A stretch of 34,527 nt of DNA from an uncultured SAR86 cluster bacterium (lineage in GTDB: Bacteria; Pseudomonadota; Gammaproteobacteria; Magnimaribacterales; AG-339-G14), in NCBI GenBank assembly GCA_902632605.1, contig CACPDB010000003.1:130342-164868 (forward strand), read 5' to 3'. Every line of letters starts with the position of its first letter. Position 1 is the stretch's first letter. The notes beneath the pieces were generated by a model, which saw nothing but the letters and a program-made list of their open reading frames with translations, did not search any database and was not told the origin of the DNA. A program made the position numbers and the translations under genes. Of the stretch, positions 1 through 8,218 are shown one piece after another.

Positions 1-440
1 AATTAGGTATTAAAACTATAGATGATGCCCTAAGTATTGCTTCCAAAGAGAATTTGGATTTAGTTCAACTTAATGATGATAAAGAGACACCTGTTTGCAA
101 GCTTATGAATTATGGCAAACATTTATTTGATAAGAAAAAACAAAAATCTGCATCTAAGAAAAAACAAAAGAAAACTCAGATAAAAGAAGTTAAATTTAGA
201 CCTGGAACGGAAGAAAATGATTACCAAATTAAACTTAAAAAAATCATTAAATTTTTAGACGAAGGAGATAAAGCAAAAATAACTATGAGATTTAGAGGAA
301 GAGAAATGGCTCATCAAAACATTGGTTTCGATCTTCTCAAAAGGGTAGAAGAGGACCTAGTTGGCCTAGGTTCTGTTGAGCAAGCACCTTTATCTGAAGG
401 AAGGCAATTAGTTATGTTATTATCCCCATCCAAAAAGTAA
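1..440 (+). CDS. infC: Translation initiation factor IF-3 (5' end outside window)
   Basis: IF-3 binds the 30S subunit, prevents premature 50S joining and checks the start codon and initiator tRNA. The reading frame is open from base 3, so the start lies upstream; the first ATG at 54 is internal. Translation from base 3 gives the end of the N-terminal domain (LGIKTIDDALSIA, then TPVCKLMNYGK), a Lys-rich linker and the C-terminal domain with FRPGTEENDY and the family hallmark RFRGREMAH, ending in SPSKK as in Escherichia coli. Roughly the first 35 residues are missing. It is followed 9 bases later by rpmI, giving the usual infC-rpmI-rplT operon. Autoregulation through a rare start codon is known for this gene in other bacteria but cannot be seen here. 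Confidence 0.97.
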   Translation, partial: LGIKTIDDALSIASKENLDLVQLNDDKETPVCKLMNYGKHLFDKKKQKSASKKKQKKTQIKEVKFRPGTEENDYQIKLKKIIKFLDEGDKAKITMRFRGREMAHQNIGFDLLKRVEEDLVGLGSVEQAPLSEGRQLVMLLSPSKK

Positions 441-449
441 GTAGAAACT

Positions 450-647
450 ATGCCAAAGATAAAAGTTCACAGTGGTGCTGCAAAAAGGTTTAAAAAAACT
501 GGATCAAGTCTCAAAAGAAAACAAGCTAATAAAAGGCATATCCTTACTAAAATGTCGACCAAATCTAAAAGACAACTTAGAGGTACCACATCACTAGCAG
601 ATGGAGACGAAAAATTAGTTAAAAGAATGTTTAGGGAGAGGTCGTAA
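450..647 (+). CDS. rpmI: 50S ribosomal protein L35
   Basis: Small basic protein of the large ribosomal subunit, 65 residues, the normal length for bacterial L35. It begins [15 protein letters not shown] and contains the typical [23 protein letters not shown]-type stretch (Lys/Arg-rich, residues about 12-35). It lies between infC (9-base gap) and rplT. Its TAA stop shares a base with the rplT ATG (TAATG), so L35 and L20 are probably translationally coupled. Confidence 0.97.
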   Translation: MPKIKVHSGAAKRFKKTGSSLKRKQANKRHILTKMSTKSKRQLRGTTSLADGDEKLVKRMFRERS

Positions 648-1003
648 TGGCTAGAGTCAAAAGAGGAGTTGAATCTCGAAGAAAGCATAAAAAAGTTTTA
701 AAACTAGCCAAAGGTTATAGAGGAGCTAGAAGCAGAACATTTAAGGTTGCAAAACAAGCAGTTACTAGAGCTGGTCAGTATGCATATAGAGACAGAAGGG
801 TTAAAAAAAGGGACTTCAGATCATTATGGATTATTAGAATCAACGCAGCAGTTAGAGAAAATGGTTTGACCTATAGTAAGTTTATGTCAGCTCTTAAAAA
901 AATGAACATAGACTTAGACAGGCGTGTTCTTGCCGAATTAGCCGCTGAGGATAGAGAAGCTTTTTCTAATTTAGTATCTCTTGCAAAGGAAAATGCAGCA
1001 TAA
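647..1003 (+). CDS. rplT: 50S ribosomal protein L20
   Basis: Large-subunit assembly protein L20, 118 residues, full length. It begins [19 protein letters not shown] and continues with the conserved [18 protein letters not shown] segment and [15 protein letters not shown], then the globular C-terminal domain with [16 protein letters not shown]. It overlaps the rpmI stop by one base. L20 is a translational repressor of the rpmI-rplT message in E. coli; whether the leader site exists here cannot be judged because the upstream region is cut. pheS follows after 6 bases, so it is probably cotranscribed. Confidence 0.97.
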   Translation: MARVKRGVESRRKHKKVLKLAKGYRGARSRTFKVAKQAVTRAGQYAYRDRRVKKRDFRSLWIIRINAAVRENGLTYSKFMSALKKMNIDLDRRVLAELAAEDREAFSNLVSLAKENAA

Positions 1004-1009
1004 TGAAGC

Positions 1010-1987
1010 ATGGATTTAGGTGCTTTAAAAGCAAATCTTAAGAAAGATTTTCAAGAAATTGCCTCTCAAGAAGAGTTAAATCAATTCAAAGTAAAATACC
1101 TTGGAAAAAAAGGTCAGATTACTGAGTTATCAAAAAATATAAAAAATTTACCTTCAAAAGAAAGACCCATTTTCGGTAAAAAAATTGGCGAATTAAGAAA
1201 TCTTTGCGAAGGATTTTTAGATTCTGCTCAAGCAAAGATTGAATCCTTAATTGTAAACGAATCCCTGGAAAAAGATCGAATCGATGTAACCCTTCCCGGC
1301 TCTTTTAAATCTCAAGGGAAACTTCATCCTTTGACTATTACCACAAAAAAGATAACAGATTTCTTTTCTTCAAAAGGGTACTTGATTGAGGATGGTCCAG
1401 AGATTGAAACAGATTATTATAATTTTGATGCTTTGAATATTCCTAAAGATCATCCTGCTCGCGATATGCACGATACCTTTTATTTAGAAAATGGAAATCT
1501 TTTAAGAACACATACATCTCCTGTCCAAATCAGATCGATTGAGAAGAGAGGCGCGCCATTAAAAATTATCTGTCCTGGAAAGGTATATAGAAGTGATGCA
1601 GACAAAACTCATACTCCAATGTTTCATCAAATAGAAGGATTGGTAATTAGTAAAAATATTAGCTTTGGTCATCTTAAAAATGAAATCATGACTTTCATAG
1701 ATTTCTTTTTTGGACCGGATACCGAAGTAAGGTTTAGACCTTCTTACTTTCCGTTTACAGAACCTTCTGCTGAAGTGGATATCATGGATAAAAAATCCAA
1801 AAAATGGTTAGAAATAATGGGGTGTGGTTTAGTGCATCCTAACGTAATTGATATGGCTGGGTTGGATTCAAAGAAATTTTCTGGTTTTGCATTTGGAATG
1901 GGGATTGAAAGAATGGCTAAACTTTTATATGAAATAGAAGATATGAGATCTTTATTTTCAAATGACATAAAATTTTTATCTCAATAG
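1010..1987 (+). CDS. pheS: Phenylalanine-tRNA ligase alpha subunit
   Basis: Catalytic subunit of the heterotetrameric class II synthetase that attaches phenylalanine to tRNA-Phe using ATP. It has 325 residues, matching the usual 327. Residues about 1-85 form the charged N-terminal coiled coil that contacts tRNA. The class II catalytic core follows: GPEIETDYYNFDALNIPKDHPARD, RTHTSPVQIR, motif 2 around FHQIEGLVI, and motif 3 GFAFGMGIERMAKLLY near the C-terminus. The stop is followed two bases later by pheT. The alpha subunit looks complete, in contrast to the shortened beta subunit next to it. Confidence 0.97.
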   Translation: MDLGALKANLKKDFQEIASQEELNQFKVKYLGKKGQITELSKNIKNLPSKERPIFGKKIGELRNLCEGFLDSAQAKIESLIVNESLEKDRIDVTLPGSFKSQGKLHPLTITTKKITDFFSSKGYLIEDGPEIETDYYNFDALNIPKDHPARDMHDTFYLENGNLLRTHTSPVQIRSIEKRGAPLKIICPGKVYRSDADKTHTPMFHQIEGLVISKNISFGHLKNEIMTFIDFFFGPDTEVRFRPSYFPFTEPSAEVDIMDKKSKKWLEIMGCGLVHPNVIDMAGLDSKKFSGFAFGMGIERMAKLLYEIEDMRSLFSNDIKFLSQ

Positions 1988-1989
1988 CA

Positions 1990-4008
1990 ATGAAAGTTTT
2001 ATTTTCAAGAATTACTGAAGCTATTAACGCTAAACCTAAAATCGAAAGTCTTTGTAACGATCTGACGTTAATTGGTATAGAAGTTGACGAAATAAAGTCA
2101 TTTCAAGGCGATAAAGTTATTGATTTTGATTTAACTCCTAACAGAGGAGATTGCTTTTCTGTAAAGGGTCTAGCAAGAGACTATTGCGCATTCAAAGGTA
2201 AGAAATTTTCTTCAGTAAAAAAAATTTCCTTTAAAGGAGAAGCTAAATTCACAAAAAAAATTAAATTATCAGCTAGAGAAGCATGTTCAGCTTACTCAGC
2301 GGTTTCTATTTCAAACTTAAAATTAAAAAAGAAGCTTCCAGAAAATATAATAAAAACTTTAAAAGCAGCTGGCATTCAATCTATTCATCCTTTGGTAGAC
2401 ATTATAAATTTTGTAATGTTAGAAAGTGGCCAGCCTATGCATGTGTTTGACCAAGATAAAATTCAAGGAGATATCGAGGTAAGATTTGCTAAATCAAAAG
2501 AACAAATAAAAATTCTAGGTGAAAAAAATATTAAACTTACCAACGATTGCCTTGTCATAGCTGATAAAAAAGAACCTATAGCTTTTGCAGGAATCTCTGG
2601 AGGTTTAAATCACTCGGTCTCAAAAAAAACAAACAATTTCATAATTGAATCTGCTTTTTTTGATCCCAGCGTTATTAAAGGTAAAGCTAGAAGATATGGG
2701 TTTCAGACAGATGCATCACAAAGGTTTGAAAGAGGCGTTGATTTTAATCTTCATGAAATTGCTCTAAAGGAAGTACTTTCGATTATCAAAGAAATTTATC
2801 AAGCAGACATTTCTGAAATAAAAACAACAAAGAATAAGTATTTTCCAAAGAAAAAACTCATAAGTATTTCCACAAAAGATGTGAATCAGAAACTTGGTAC
2901 CAATCTTAACGAAAATACAATTAAAGGAATTTTAAATAGACTTGAAATTAAATTTAATAAAAGAAATAAAAATAATTTAACCTTTGAAGTGCCTAGCCAT
3001 CGTTTTGATTTATCAATTAAAGAAGATTTAATTGAAGAGGTTGCAAGAATGGTTGGTTATGACAGCTTACCTCAAATTAAAAACGATCAAGTTTCTCAAC
3101 ACCATGAAAAATCGAAATATGATTTCATAAATGAAATGAAGATTTTCATGACAAATAAAGGTTTTAATGAAGTCGTTAACTATTCTTTTTTAGATAGACA
3201 AGCTCTGGAGAATTTAGGCATAGAAAATAAAAGTATTTCTATAAAGAATCCTCTTAATAACTCTTTAGACACTCTAAGAACTTCTTTACTTCCAAGCTTA
3301 GCTACAAATCTAGTATTTAACATCAACAGAGGCCAAAATTTCTTAAATATTTTTGAAATAGGAAAATCTTTTTCAAATATAAGCCATTCAGAGGTCTTAA
3401 ATCTAGCTGGATTAGTTTACGACGACGAAAAGTTTAAAAATTGGAATACTAATCAAAATTATGATTTTTTCTTTTTGAAGGGAGTACTGGAAGATTTGTT
3501 TGAAAAATTCAGAATAGAGAAGACATCATGGAAAAGATCTAAAAATGATTTATTGCATCCTTTTGCATCTGCGGATATTCATCTTAAAAATAAGCTTATT
3601 GGTTCTATTGGAAGTGTAAATCCTAGGTTCTTGAAGTCATTAGGACTAAATAAAGCATTCCTTTATTTTGAATTAAAAATTGAATCTCTTCGCAGGAATG
3701 AAATTGGAAAATTATTAGCACCCTCAATTTATCCTATATCCCAAAGAGACTTTTCCTTTGAAATAGAAAAAGATATTTCATATGAGCAAGTAAAAAAATG
3801 TATTCAGAACTCATCAAAAAATTATTTAATAAGTTCAAGAATTTTTGATGTTTATCAGGGAAAAAATATTTCCCATGATAAAAAAAGCATTGCCTTTAGA
3901 CTCAGTTGGGGCTCAAATAAAAAAACCTTATCTGAAGAAGATGTTAATAACGAAGCTAATCTAATTATTTCTGGCATGAAGAAAAAACTTGGTGCAATTT
4001 TAAGATAA
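1990..4008 (+). CDS. pheT: Phenylalanine-tRNA ligase beta subunit lacking the N-terminal tRNA-binding (EMAP-like) domain
   Basis: Beta subunit of PheRS, carrying the editing and tRNA-anticodon domains. It has 672 residues against about 795 in E. coli. The N-terminus starts as normal B1 (LIGIEVDEIK, residues about 27-36) but passes at about residue 40 directly to FDLTPNRGDC, the segment that normally follows the roughly 110-residue OB-fold tRNA-binding domain. That inserted domain is absent. The rest is present: B3/B4 editing region (SIHPLVDIINFVMLESGQPMHVFD; FQTDASQRFERGVD), B5 region ending FDLSIKEDLIEEVARMVGYD, the catalytic-like core, and the C-terminal FDX-ACB domain starting near SQRDFSFEIEKD. 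The frame is uninterrupted, so this is a clean domain deletion. ihfA starts immediately after the stop. Confidence 0.96.
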   Translation: MKVLFSRITEAINAKPKIESLCNDLTLIGIEVDEIKSFQGDKVIDFDLTPNRGDCFSVKGLARDYCAFKGKKFSSVKKISFKGEAKFTKKIKLSAREACSAYSAVSISNLKLKKKLPENIIKTLKAAGIQSIHPLVDIINFVMLESGQPMHVFDQDKIQGDIEVRFAKSKEQIKILGEKNIKLTNDCLVIADKKEPIAFAGISGGLNHSVSKKTNNFIIESAFFDPSVIKGKARRYGFQTDASQRFERGVDFNLHEIALKEVLSIIKEIYQADISEIKTTKNKYFPKKKLISISTKDVNQKLGTNLNENTIKGILNRLEIKFNKRNKNNLTFEVPSHRFDLSIKEDLIEEVARMVGYDSLPQIKNDQVSQHHEKSKYDFINEMKIFMTNKGFNEVVNYSFLDRQALENLGIENKSISIKNPLNNSLDTLRTSLLPSLATNLVFNINRGQNFLNIFEIGKSFSNISHSEVLNLAGLVYDDEKFKNWNTNQNYDFFFLKGVLEDLFEKFRIEKTSWKRSKNDLLHPFASADIHLKNKLIGSIGSVNPRFLKSLGLNKAFLYFELKIESLRRNEIGKLLAPSIYPISQRDFSFEIEKDISYEQVKKCIQNSSKNYLISSRIFDVYQGKNISHDKKSIAFRLSWGSNKKTLSEEDVNNEANLIISGMKKKLGAILR

Positions 4009-4284
4009 ATGACACTTACAAAAGCAAAAATTGTAAATTTATTGAGAGAGCAACTTGGCTTACCAAAAAAAGATTGCCTAGTTATAGTAAATGCATATTT
4101 TGAAGAAATCAGCAAAGGATTAGAAAAAGGAGAAGAAATTAAAATTCCAAAGTTTGGAAACTTTATTGTAAAACATAAAAAAAGTAGACCTGGGAGAAAC
4201 CCCAAAACAGGTGAGTCCTTTAAAATTTCTGATAGAAATGTTGTTTCTTTTAAAGCATCAAAAAAACTTAGAGAGTCTTTGTAA
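4009..4284 (+). CDS. ihfA: Integration host factor alpha subunit
   Basis: DNA-bending protein that forms a heterodimer with IHF beta and acts in recombination, replication and transcription. It has 91 residues and begins MTLTKAKIVNLLREQLGL. It contains GEEIKIPKFGNF and the DNA-intercalating beta arm RPGRNPKTGE with its conserved proline, then VVSFKASKKLRESL. The location directly after pheT, with no spacer, is the classic gammaproteobacterial pheST-ihfA arrangement, which supports alpha over beta or HU. IHF is also a host factor for many tyrosine-recombinase reactions, which is relevant to the guaA island in this window. Confidence 0.95.
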   Translation: MTLTKAKIVNLLREQLGLPKKDCLVIVNAYFEEISKGLEKGEEIKIPKFGNFIVKHKKSRPGRNPKTGESFKISDRNVVSFKASKKLRESL

Positions 4285-4286
4285 AA

Positions 4287-4607
4287 TTGGAAATAAATCT
4301 AACTAACTTACCTGATCAAAAATACTTTACGATGGGAGAGGCGAGTAAAATCTTAGCAGTTCAAGATCATATTCTAAGATATTGGGAAAAGTCTTTTAAA
4401 AAACATTTTTCTGTCAAAAGAATTTCCAACAGAAGAATGTTTCAAAAAGAGGAGTTGATTACTTTCCTGAAAATAAAAGAACTTTCAGAGCGTGGATTCA
4501 ATGTTAAGGCAATTAAAAAAGTCTTAGAAGAGGGGGATCTTTCTTTTGAGTTAGATGTTGAAATAATAGATTCCCTTAAAGAAGTGTTAAAGATATTAAA
4601 AAATTAA
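4287..4607 (+). CDS. MerR-family DNA-binding regulator
   Basis: 106-residue protein with an N-terminal MerR-type winged helix-turn-helix: [21 protein letters not shown] (residues about 15-35), then the wing with [36 protein letters not shown]. No cysteine-rich or ligand-binding C-terminal domain follows, so the signal it responds to is unknown. Small MerR proteins of this type commonly sit directly after ihfA in gammaproteobacteria, as here, two bases after its stop. The start used is TTG at 4287; an internal ATG at 4332 (MGEASK) is possible but would trim residues ahead of the first helix. tRNA-Pro begins one base after the stop. Confidence 0.85.
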   Translation: MEINLTNLPDQKYFTMGEASKILAVQDHILRYWEKSFKKHFSVKRISNRRMFQKEELITFLKIKELSERGFNVKAIKKVLEEGDLSFELDVEIIDSLKEVLKILKN

Positions 4608-4684
4608 CGGGGTGTAGCGCAGCCTGGTAGCGCACTTGACTGGGGGTCAAGTGGTCGTGGGTTCAAATCCCGCCACCCCGACCA
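4608..4684 (+). tRNA. tRNA-Pro, anticodon GGG
   Basis: A full cloverleaf can be folded by eye. The acceptor stem CGGGGTG (4608-4614) pairs with CACCCCG (4674-4680); discriminator A4681 is followed by encoded CCA (4682-4684). The D arm is GCGC/GCGC. The anticodon stem CTTGA/TCAAG (4635-4639 with 4647-4651) holds loop CTGGGGG with anticodon GGG at 4642-4644. The T arm is GTGGG/CCCGC with loop TTCAAAT. It reads proline codon CCC and, by wobble, CCU. The gene abuts the MerR-like gene and is likely processed from the same transcript. Confidence 0.97.
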
Positions 4685-4758
4685 TTTTATAAGTGTTTTA
4701 AAGTTCGCATCTTTTGCAAGACTGCATGTAAGAAATATAAGAGTTTTTATCAAAATAT

Positions 4759-5286
4759 TTATTGAAAATCTTTCCAAGAGGCATCTTTATCAGATATAAC
4801 CTTTGGAGGCTCTGGTAATTTTAAATCAAAAGAAGGGTCATCCCATCTTAAGCCATTTTCTGATTTTGGTGAAAATGGTTCATCCACAAGATAAAAAACT
4901 CTTGTATCTTTTTTTAGGGTTAAATAACCATGAGCAAACCCTTTGGGAATAACAAGAGCGGTTTGATTTTCCTCATTCAATTCAAGCTGAAAGGATTTCA
5001 TAAATGTTGGCTGTTCTTTTCTTAAATCGATAACAAAATCTATAATAGCTCCTTTTAAGCAGGTAACTATTTTTGTTTCTTGATAAGGGTCAACTTGATA
5101 ATGCATTCCTCGAAAAGTTAGTTTTTTTGGGTTTTCGGAAATATTCGCTTGAGCTATGTTATTTAAAAGGCCAATATTTTTAAACTCTTCAAAGCAATAA
5201 AATCTTGCAAAATATCCTCTGTTATCTTTTTTCTTATCTAATTTAGAGATACAAAGCCCTTCAAACTTAGTATTTTCAATAATCAT
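4759..5286 (-). CDS. RmlC-like dTDP-4-dehydrorhamnose 3,5-epimerase family protein
   Basis: 175-residue cupin epimerase, the normal length of RmlC. Visible family motifs: KDNRGYFAR (residues about 20-28), [17 protein letters not shown] with the catalytic histidine H62, [18 protein letters not shown], and [10 protein letters not shown]. These enzymes epimerise C3 and C5 of nucleotide-linked 4-keto-6-deoxyhexoses in the cytoplasm. No rmlA, rmlB or rmlD is visible, and the neighbours include a CDP-sugar enzyme, so the substrate may be a different keto-sugar rather than dTDP-rhamnose precursor. Its ATG overlaps the stop of the upstream SDR gene by four bases, so the pair is an operon. I do not assign rfbC for this reason. 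Confidence 0.9.
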   Translation of the reverse strand: MIIENTKFEGLCISKLDKKKDNRGYFARFYCFEEFKNIGLLNNIAQANISENPKKLTFRGMHYQVDPYQETKIVTCLKGAIIDFVIDLRKEQPTFMKSFQLELNEENQTALVIPKGFAHGYLTLKKDTRVFYLVDEPFSPKSENGLRWDDPSFDLKLPEPPKVISDKDASWKDFQ

Positions 5287-6317
5287 AATTTTTCTAATTT
5301 TGAATTAATCAAGTTCTTATCTATGAGGTCTTTTAAAGCTTTGAGTCTAATAAAGTCTGAGTTTTTAATATGTTGTTCATTAAGATTAAAATCTTTTACT
5401 TTTTTTACTATATCTTTAATAGAATCTTCTAAAGAAAATTTTGGCTGATATCCGGAAGCTAGATTATTAAAAAAAGAAAAATCTACCTTGTAAGACCTCT
5501 TATCAGGTGAAGCATTTTTATTTATTTTAATTTTTATTGTTGGAAGTACCTTTTGCACTGCTTCAGCAATTTCTCTAACCTGATAATTTGCATTAAGATT
5601 TCCAACATTCAATATTTGAAAATCATCCTCGTTCTTATCTTCAATTGACCAATGAATTGCTCTTGCCATATCTTCAACATGGATTAGCGGTCTCCAAGGA
5701 CTTCCATCGCTTAAGATGTTTATTTCGTTTGATAATAGCCCATTAACAACAAAGTCATTTAAGACAATATCAAGTCTGATTCTTGAACTAAAACCGCATG
5801 CTGTAGCAAACCTAAGACACTTTATAACAAAATTTGAGCTTGAGATTTTTTCGAGTTCTTTTTCAGTGTTGATTTTTGATTTAGCATATTCCGTCAGAGG
5901 ATTGACTTGATCTTTTTCTGTTTTTGAATTTCCTAGACCTTCGCCATAAACACTGCAGCTTGAAGCGAAAATAAAACGTTTAACGCCAACTTCTTTTGCA
6001 AGGTTTGCTAGACGAACACCCGCTATAAAATTTATTTCCTCAGTGGCACTTTCAAATTCTTTACCCATTGGATCATTACTAACTGCTGCTAGATTTATAA
6101 TTACATCAAAACCTTCTAGATCTTTACTTTCAATATTACGAATGTCTTTAATTATTTGTTTATCTAAAGATTTTTCTGGATAAGAATTATCCAAAAGTTT
6201 TTCTGCAAAAAAACCAACATCTAGTCCAGCAATGAATGATTTTGGATATTTTTTTCTCAAGTAGGGTACTAATACCGATCCAACATAACCCATATTACCT
6301 GTGATTAGAATTTTCAT
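5283..6317 (-). CDS. NAD-dependent epimerase/dehydratase, extended SDR family
   Basis: 344-residue nucleotide-sugar short-chain dehydrogenase. The N-terminal Rossmann motif is GNMGYVG (residues 7-13). The active-site serine region is ASSCSVYG and the catalytic YxxxK is YAKSK; LRFATACG and the substrate-binding WRPLIHVEDMARAI follow. It probably acts as a dehydratase, epimerase or 4-ketoreductase on an NDP-sugar for surface polysaccharide. It is first in a minus-strand pair with the RmlC-like gene and is transcribed away from the glycosyltransferase at 6449; the 131-base gap between them should hold divergent promoters. The exact reaction cannot be set from sequence reading alone. Confidence 0.9.
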   Translation of the reverse strand: MKILITGNMGYVGSVLVPYLRKKYPKSFIAGLDVGFFAEKLLDNSYPEKSLDKQIIKDIRNIESKDLEGFDVIINLAAVSNDPMGKEFESATEEINFIAGVRLANLAKEVGVKRFIFASSCSVYGEGLGNSKTEKDQVNPLTEYAKSKINTEKELEKISSSNFVIKCLRFATACGFSSRIRLDIVLNDFVVNGLLSNEINILSDGSPWRPLIHVEDMARAIHWSIEDKNEDDFQILNVGNLNANYQVREIAEAVQKVLPTIKIKINKNASPDKRSYKVDFSFFNNLASGYQPKFSLEDSIKDIVKKVKDFNLNEQHIKNSDFIRLKALKDLIDKNLINSKLEKL

Positions 6318-6448
6318 TATTGATATTTCTTAATATTTAAACTTGGACTTAATTTTGATTAGCTAACTGTATACTAATAAAATATCAAAGGAAAAAATTT
6401 TAGTTTTTATCTAAATTTAATTTACGGCTTACAAGTAAAAAATAAAAA

Positions 6449-7414
6449 ATGCTCTCGTTATCTATTGTTATTCCTGTATTCAATGAAGATAAATTTATAA
6501 AAAAAAATATAAAAAGTTTATTAAGTAATTCAAGTAGAGATTTTGAAATAATTATTTTTGACAACTGCTCTGATGACAACACATTAAATATCCTTAAAAG
6601 TTTTAATGATGCCCGTTTAAAAGTTACTAAACAGCCGAAAAAAGTTTCACCTGCTAAAAACCATAAAGATGCGATAAAAACTGCAAAAGGCAGACATATT
6701 TTCTTGGCGGGAGGAGACGATTTTTTTCATCATGAAGTTTTTGACAAAGTAATTCCGTATTTAGAAAAAGATAAAATAACCTTTTGCAGGATGGAACTTG
6801 TGGATACTAAAAATGTAGGCAAAGTAATCGGAAATCAAAATACAGAAGGAGTTATCAAGAATATTTTTGAAGTAAAAGATTTTTTGCCTAATTTTTTAAG
6901 ATTTATCAATCATGACACTTTGATGCACTCATTCATTCCAAAAAATTTTTTTCAAAATATTCAATATTACAATTCTTTCTGCATAGAAAGGTTTTGGCCT
7001 TGGATGTGCATCCATGTATTTAGTCAAAAAGAAAGATATAAAAATTATAATTATTTTCCATCTCCTGTACTGATTACAAGACAATATAAAAATACTGAAG
7101 ATTTTAAAAAAAATAGCTATATTCTTGATACAGAGAAAATATTAGTTACTAAATCATATGTAGTTAAATCATTAGGTTCGATTTATAATTCTTTCATATA
7201 CTTTTTTTTCACAAAAAATATTAGACATTTATGCATGTTGTTATTTGCAACAAGATCAGCTGATAGAGAATCAGACGAACAAGGAGGTTTCTACAGTATG
7301 GGAAAAAAGGGTGAAAGATTAAAGTACCTTGCTCCACTAGCTTCTTTACTGCTAAGTCCAGTTATTGATCTTGCAAGGCTTATAAGACTATTAATTAATT
7401 CCAAAAAAAAATAA
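6449..7414 (+). CDS. Family 2 glycosyltransferase
   Basis: 321 residues. The GT-A fold start is clear: LSIVIPVFNEDKFIKKNIKSLL (residues about 4-25), then IIIFDNCSDDNT, and the metal-binding acidic motif LAGGDDFF near residue 90. It probably transfers a sugar from a nucleotide donor to a lipid-linked or polysaccharide acceptor at the inner membrane. The C-terminal part is aromatic- and lysine-rich, and a hydrophobic stretch near residues 290-310 (LAPLASLLLSPVIDLARLIRLL) may lie against the membrane. It starts the plus-strand sugar operon; the cytidylyltransferase follows after 12 bases. Donor and acceptor are unknown. Confidence 0.88.
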   Translation: MLSLSIVIPVFNEDKFIKKNIKSLLSNSSRDFEIIIFDNCSDDNTLNILKSFNDARLKVTKQPKKVSPAKNHKDAIKTAKGRHIFLAGGDDFFHHEVFDKVIPYLEKDKITFCRMELVDTKNVGKVIGNQNTEGVIKNIFEVKDFLPNFLRFINHDTLMHSFIPKNFFQNIQYYNSFCIERFWPWMCIHVFSQKERYKNYNYFPSPVLITRQYKNTEDFKKNSYILDTEKILVTKSYVVKSLGSIYNSFIYFFFTKNIRHLCMLLFATRSADRESDEQGGFYSMGKKGERLKYLAPLASLLLSPVIDLARLIRLLINSKKK

Positions 7415-7426
7415 TAGGAGCTACTC

Positions 7427-8203
7427 TTGAAAGTTGTAATTTTAGCTGGTGGATTTGGAACAAGACTTTCTGAAGAAACAGACATTCGGCCTAAGCCAAT
7501 GGTAGAAATAGGAGGAATGCCCATCCTATGGCACATCATGAAACTTTACTCTCACTATGGCTTTCATGAATTTGTAATCTTGCTTGGTTATAAGGGCTAT
7601 ATGATTAAAGATTTTTTTAATACTTATTTTTTAAGAAGATCAGATTTTGTTATTGATTTAAAAGATAACTCAAGAACAATAATTAAAGATATATCAGAGC
7701 CTTGGAAGATTCATCTCATAGATACCGGATTGGATAGTCTTACGGGCGGAAGAATTAAAAGGGCAGAAAAAATAATAAACAATGAACAATTTTTACTAAC
7801 ATATGGAGATGCTGTTTCAGATGTGAATATTAGTAAGTTGGTAGATTTTCATAATAACTCAAATAAAAAAATTACTATGACTGCTGTACAACCCGAAGGA
7901 AAATTTGGAGCTTTGAACATAGATGAGAACTCTTCCATAAATGTTTTCAATGAAAAGCCGAGAGGAGATGGAACATGGGTTAATGGAGGTTTTTTTGTCT
8001 GTGAACCCGATGTCTTAAATTATATTCAAGATGACTTTACAATGTTTGAGAGAGAACCCTTAACTAATTTAGCAAAGGAAGGTGCTATGAATGCATTCAA
8101 GCATACTAATTTTTGGAAATGTATGGATAATTTGAGAGATAAAAATTCTTTAATTGATCTGTGGGATTCTGGAAAAGCGCCATGGAAATTATGGGAAGAT
8201 TAA
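7427..8203 (+). CDS. rfbF: Glucose-1-phosphate cytidylyltransferase
   Basis: 258 residues, the usual length. Makes CDP-glucose from glucose-1-phosphate and CTP, the first step of CDP-sugar pathways. The N-terminal nucleotidyltransferase motif LAGGFGTRLSEETDIRPKPM is followed by IGGMPILWHIMK, TGLDSLTGGRIKR, LLTYGDAVSDVNI, FNEKPRGDGTWVNGGFFV and FWKCMDNLRDKN, all characteristic of the RfbF family. The start is TTG at 7427, chosen because it gives MKVVILAGG and is preceded by a good ribosome-binding site (AGGAG, 7417-7421). A dedicated CDP-glucose 4,6-dehydratase (RfbG) is not obvious; one of the flanking SDRs may fill that role. Confidence 0.93.
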   Translation: MKVVILAGGFGTRLSEETDIRPKPMVEIGGMPILWHIMKLYSHYGFHEFVILLGYKGYMIKDFFNTYFLRRSDFVIDLKDNSRTIIKDISEPWKIHLIDTGLDSLTGGRIKRAEKIINNEQFLLTYGDAVSDVNISKLVDFHNNSNKKITMTAVQPEGKFGALNIDENSSINVFNEKPRGDGTWVNGGFFVCEPDVLNYIQDDFTMFEREPLTNLAKEGAMNAFKHTNFWKCMDNLRDKNSLIDLWDSGKAPWKLWED

Positions 8204-8218
8204 GCCAAAGGTACAAAA

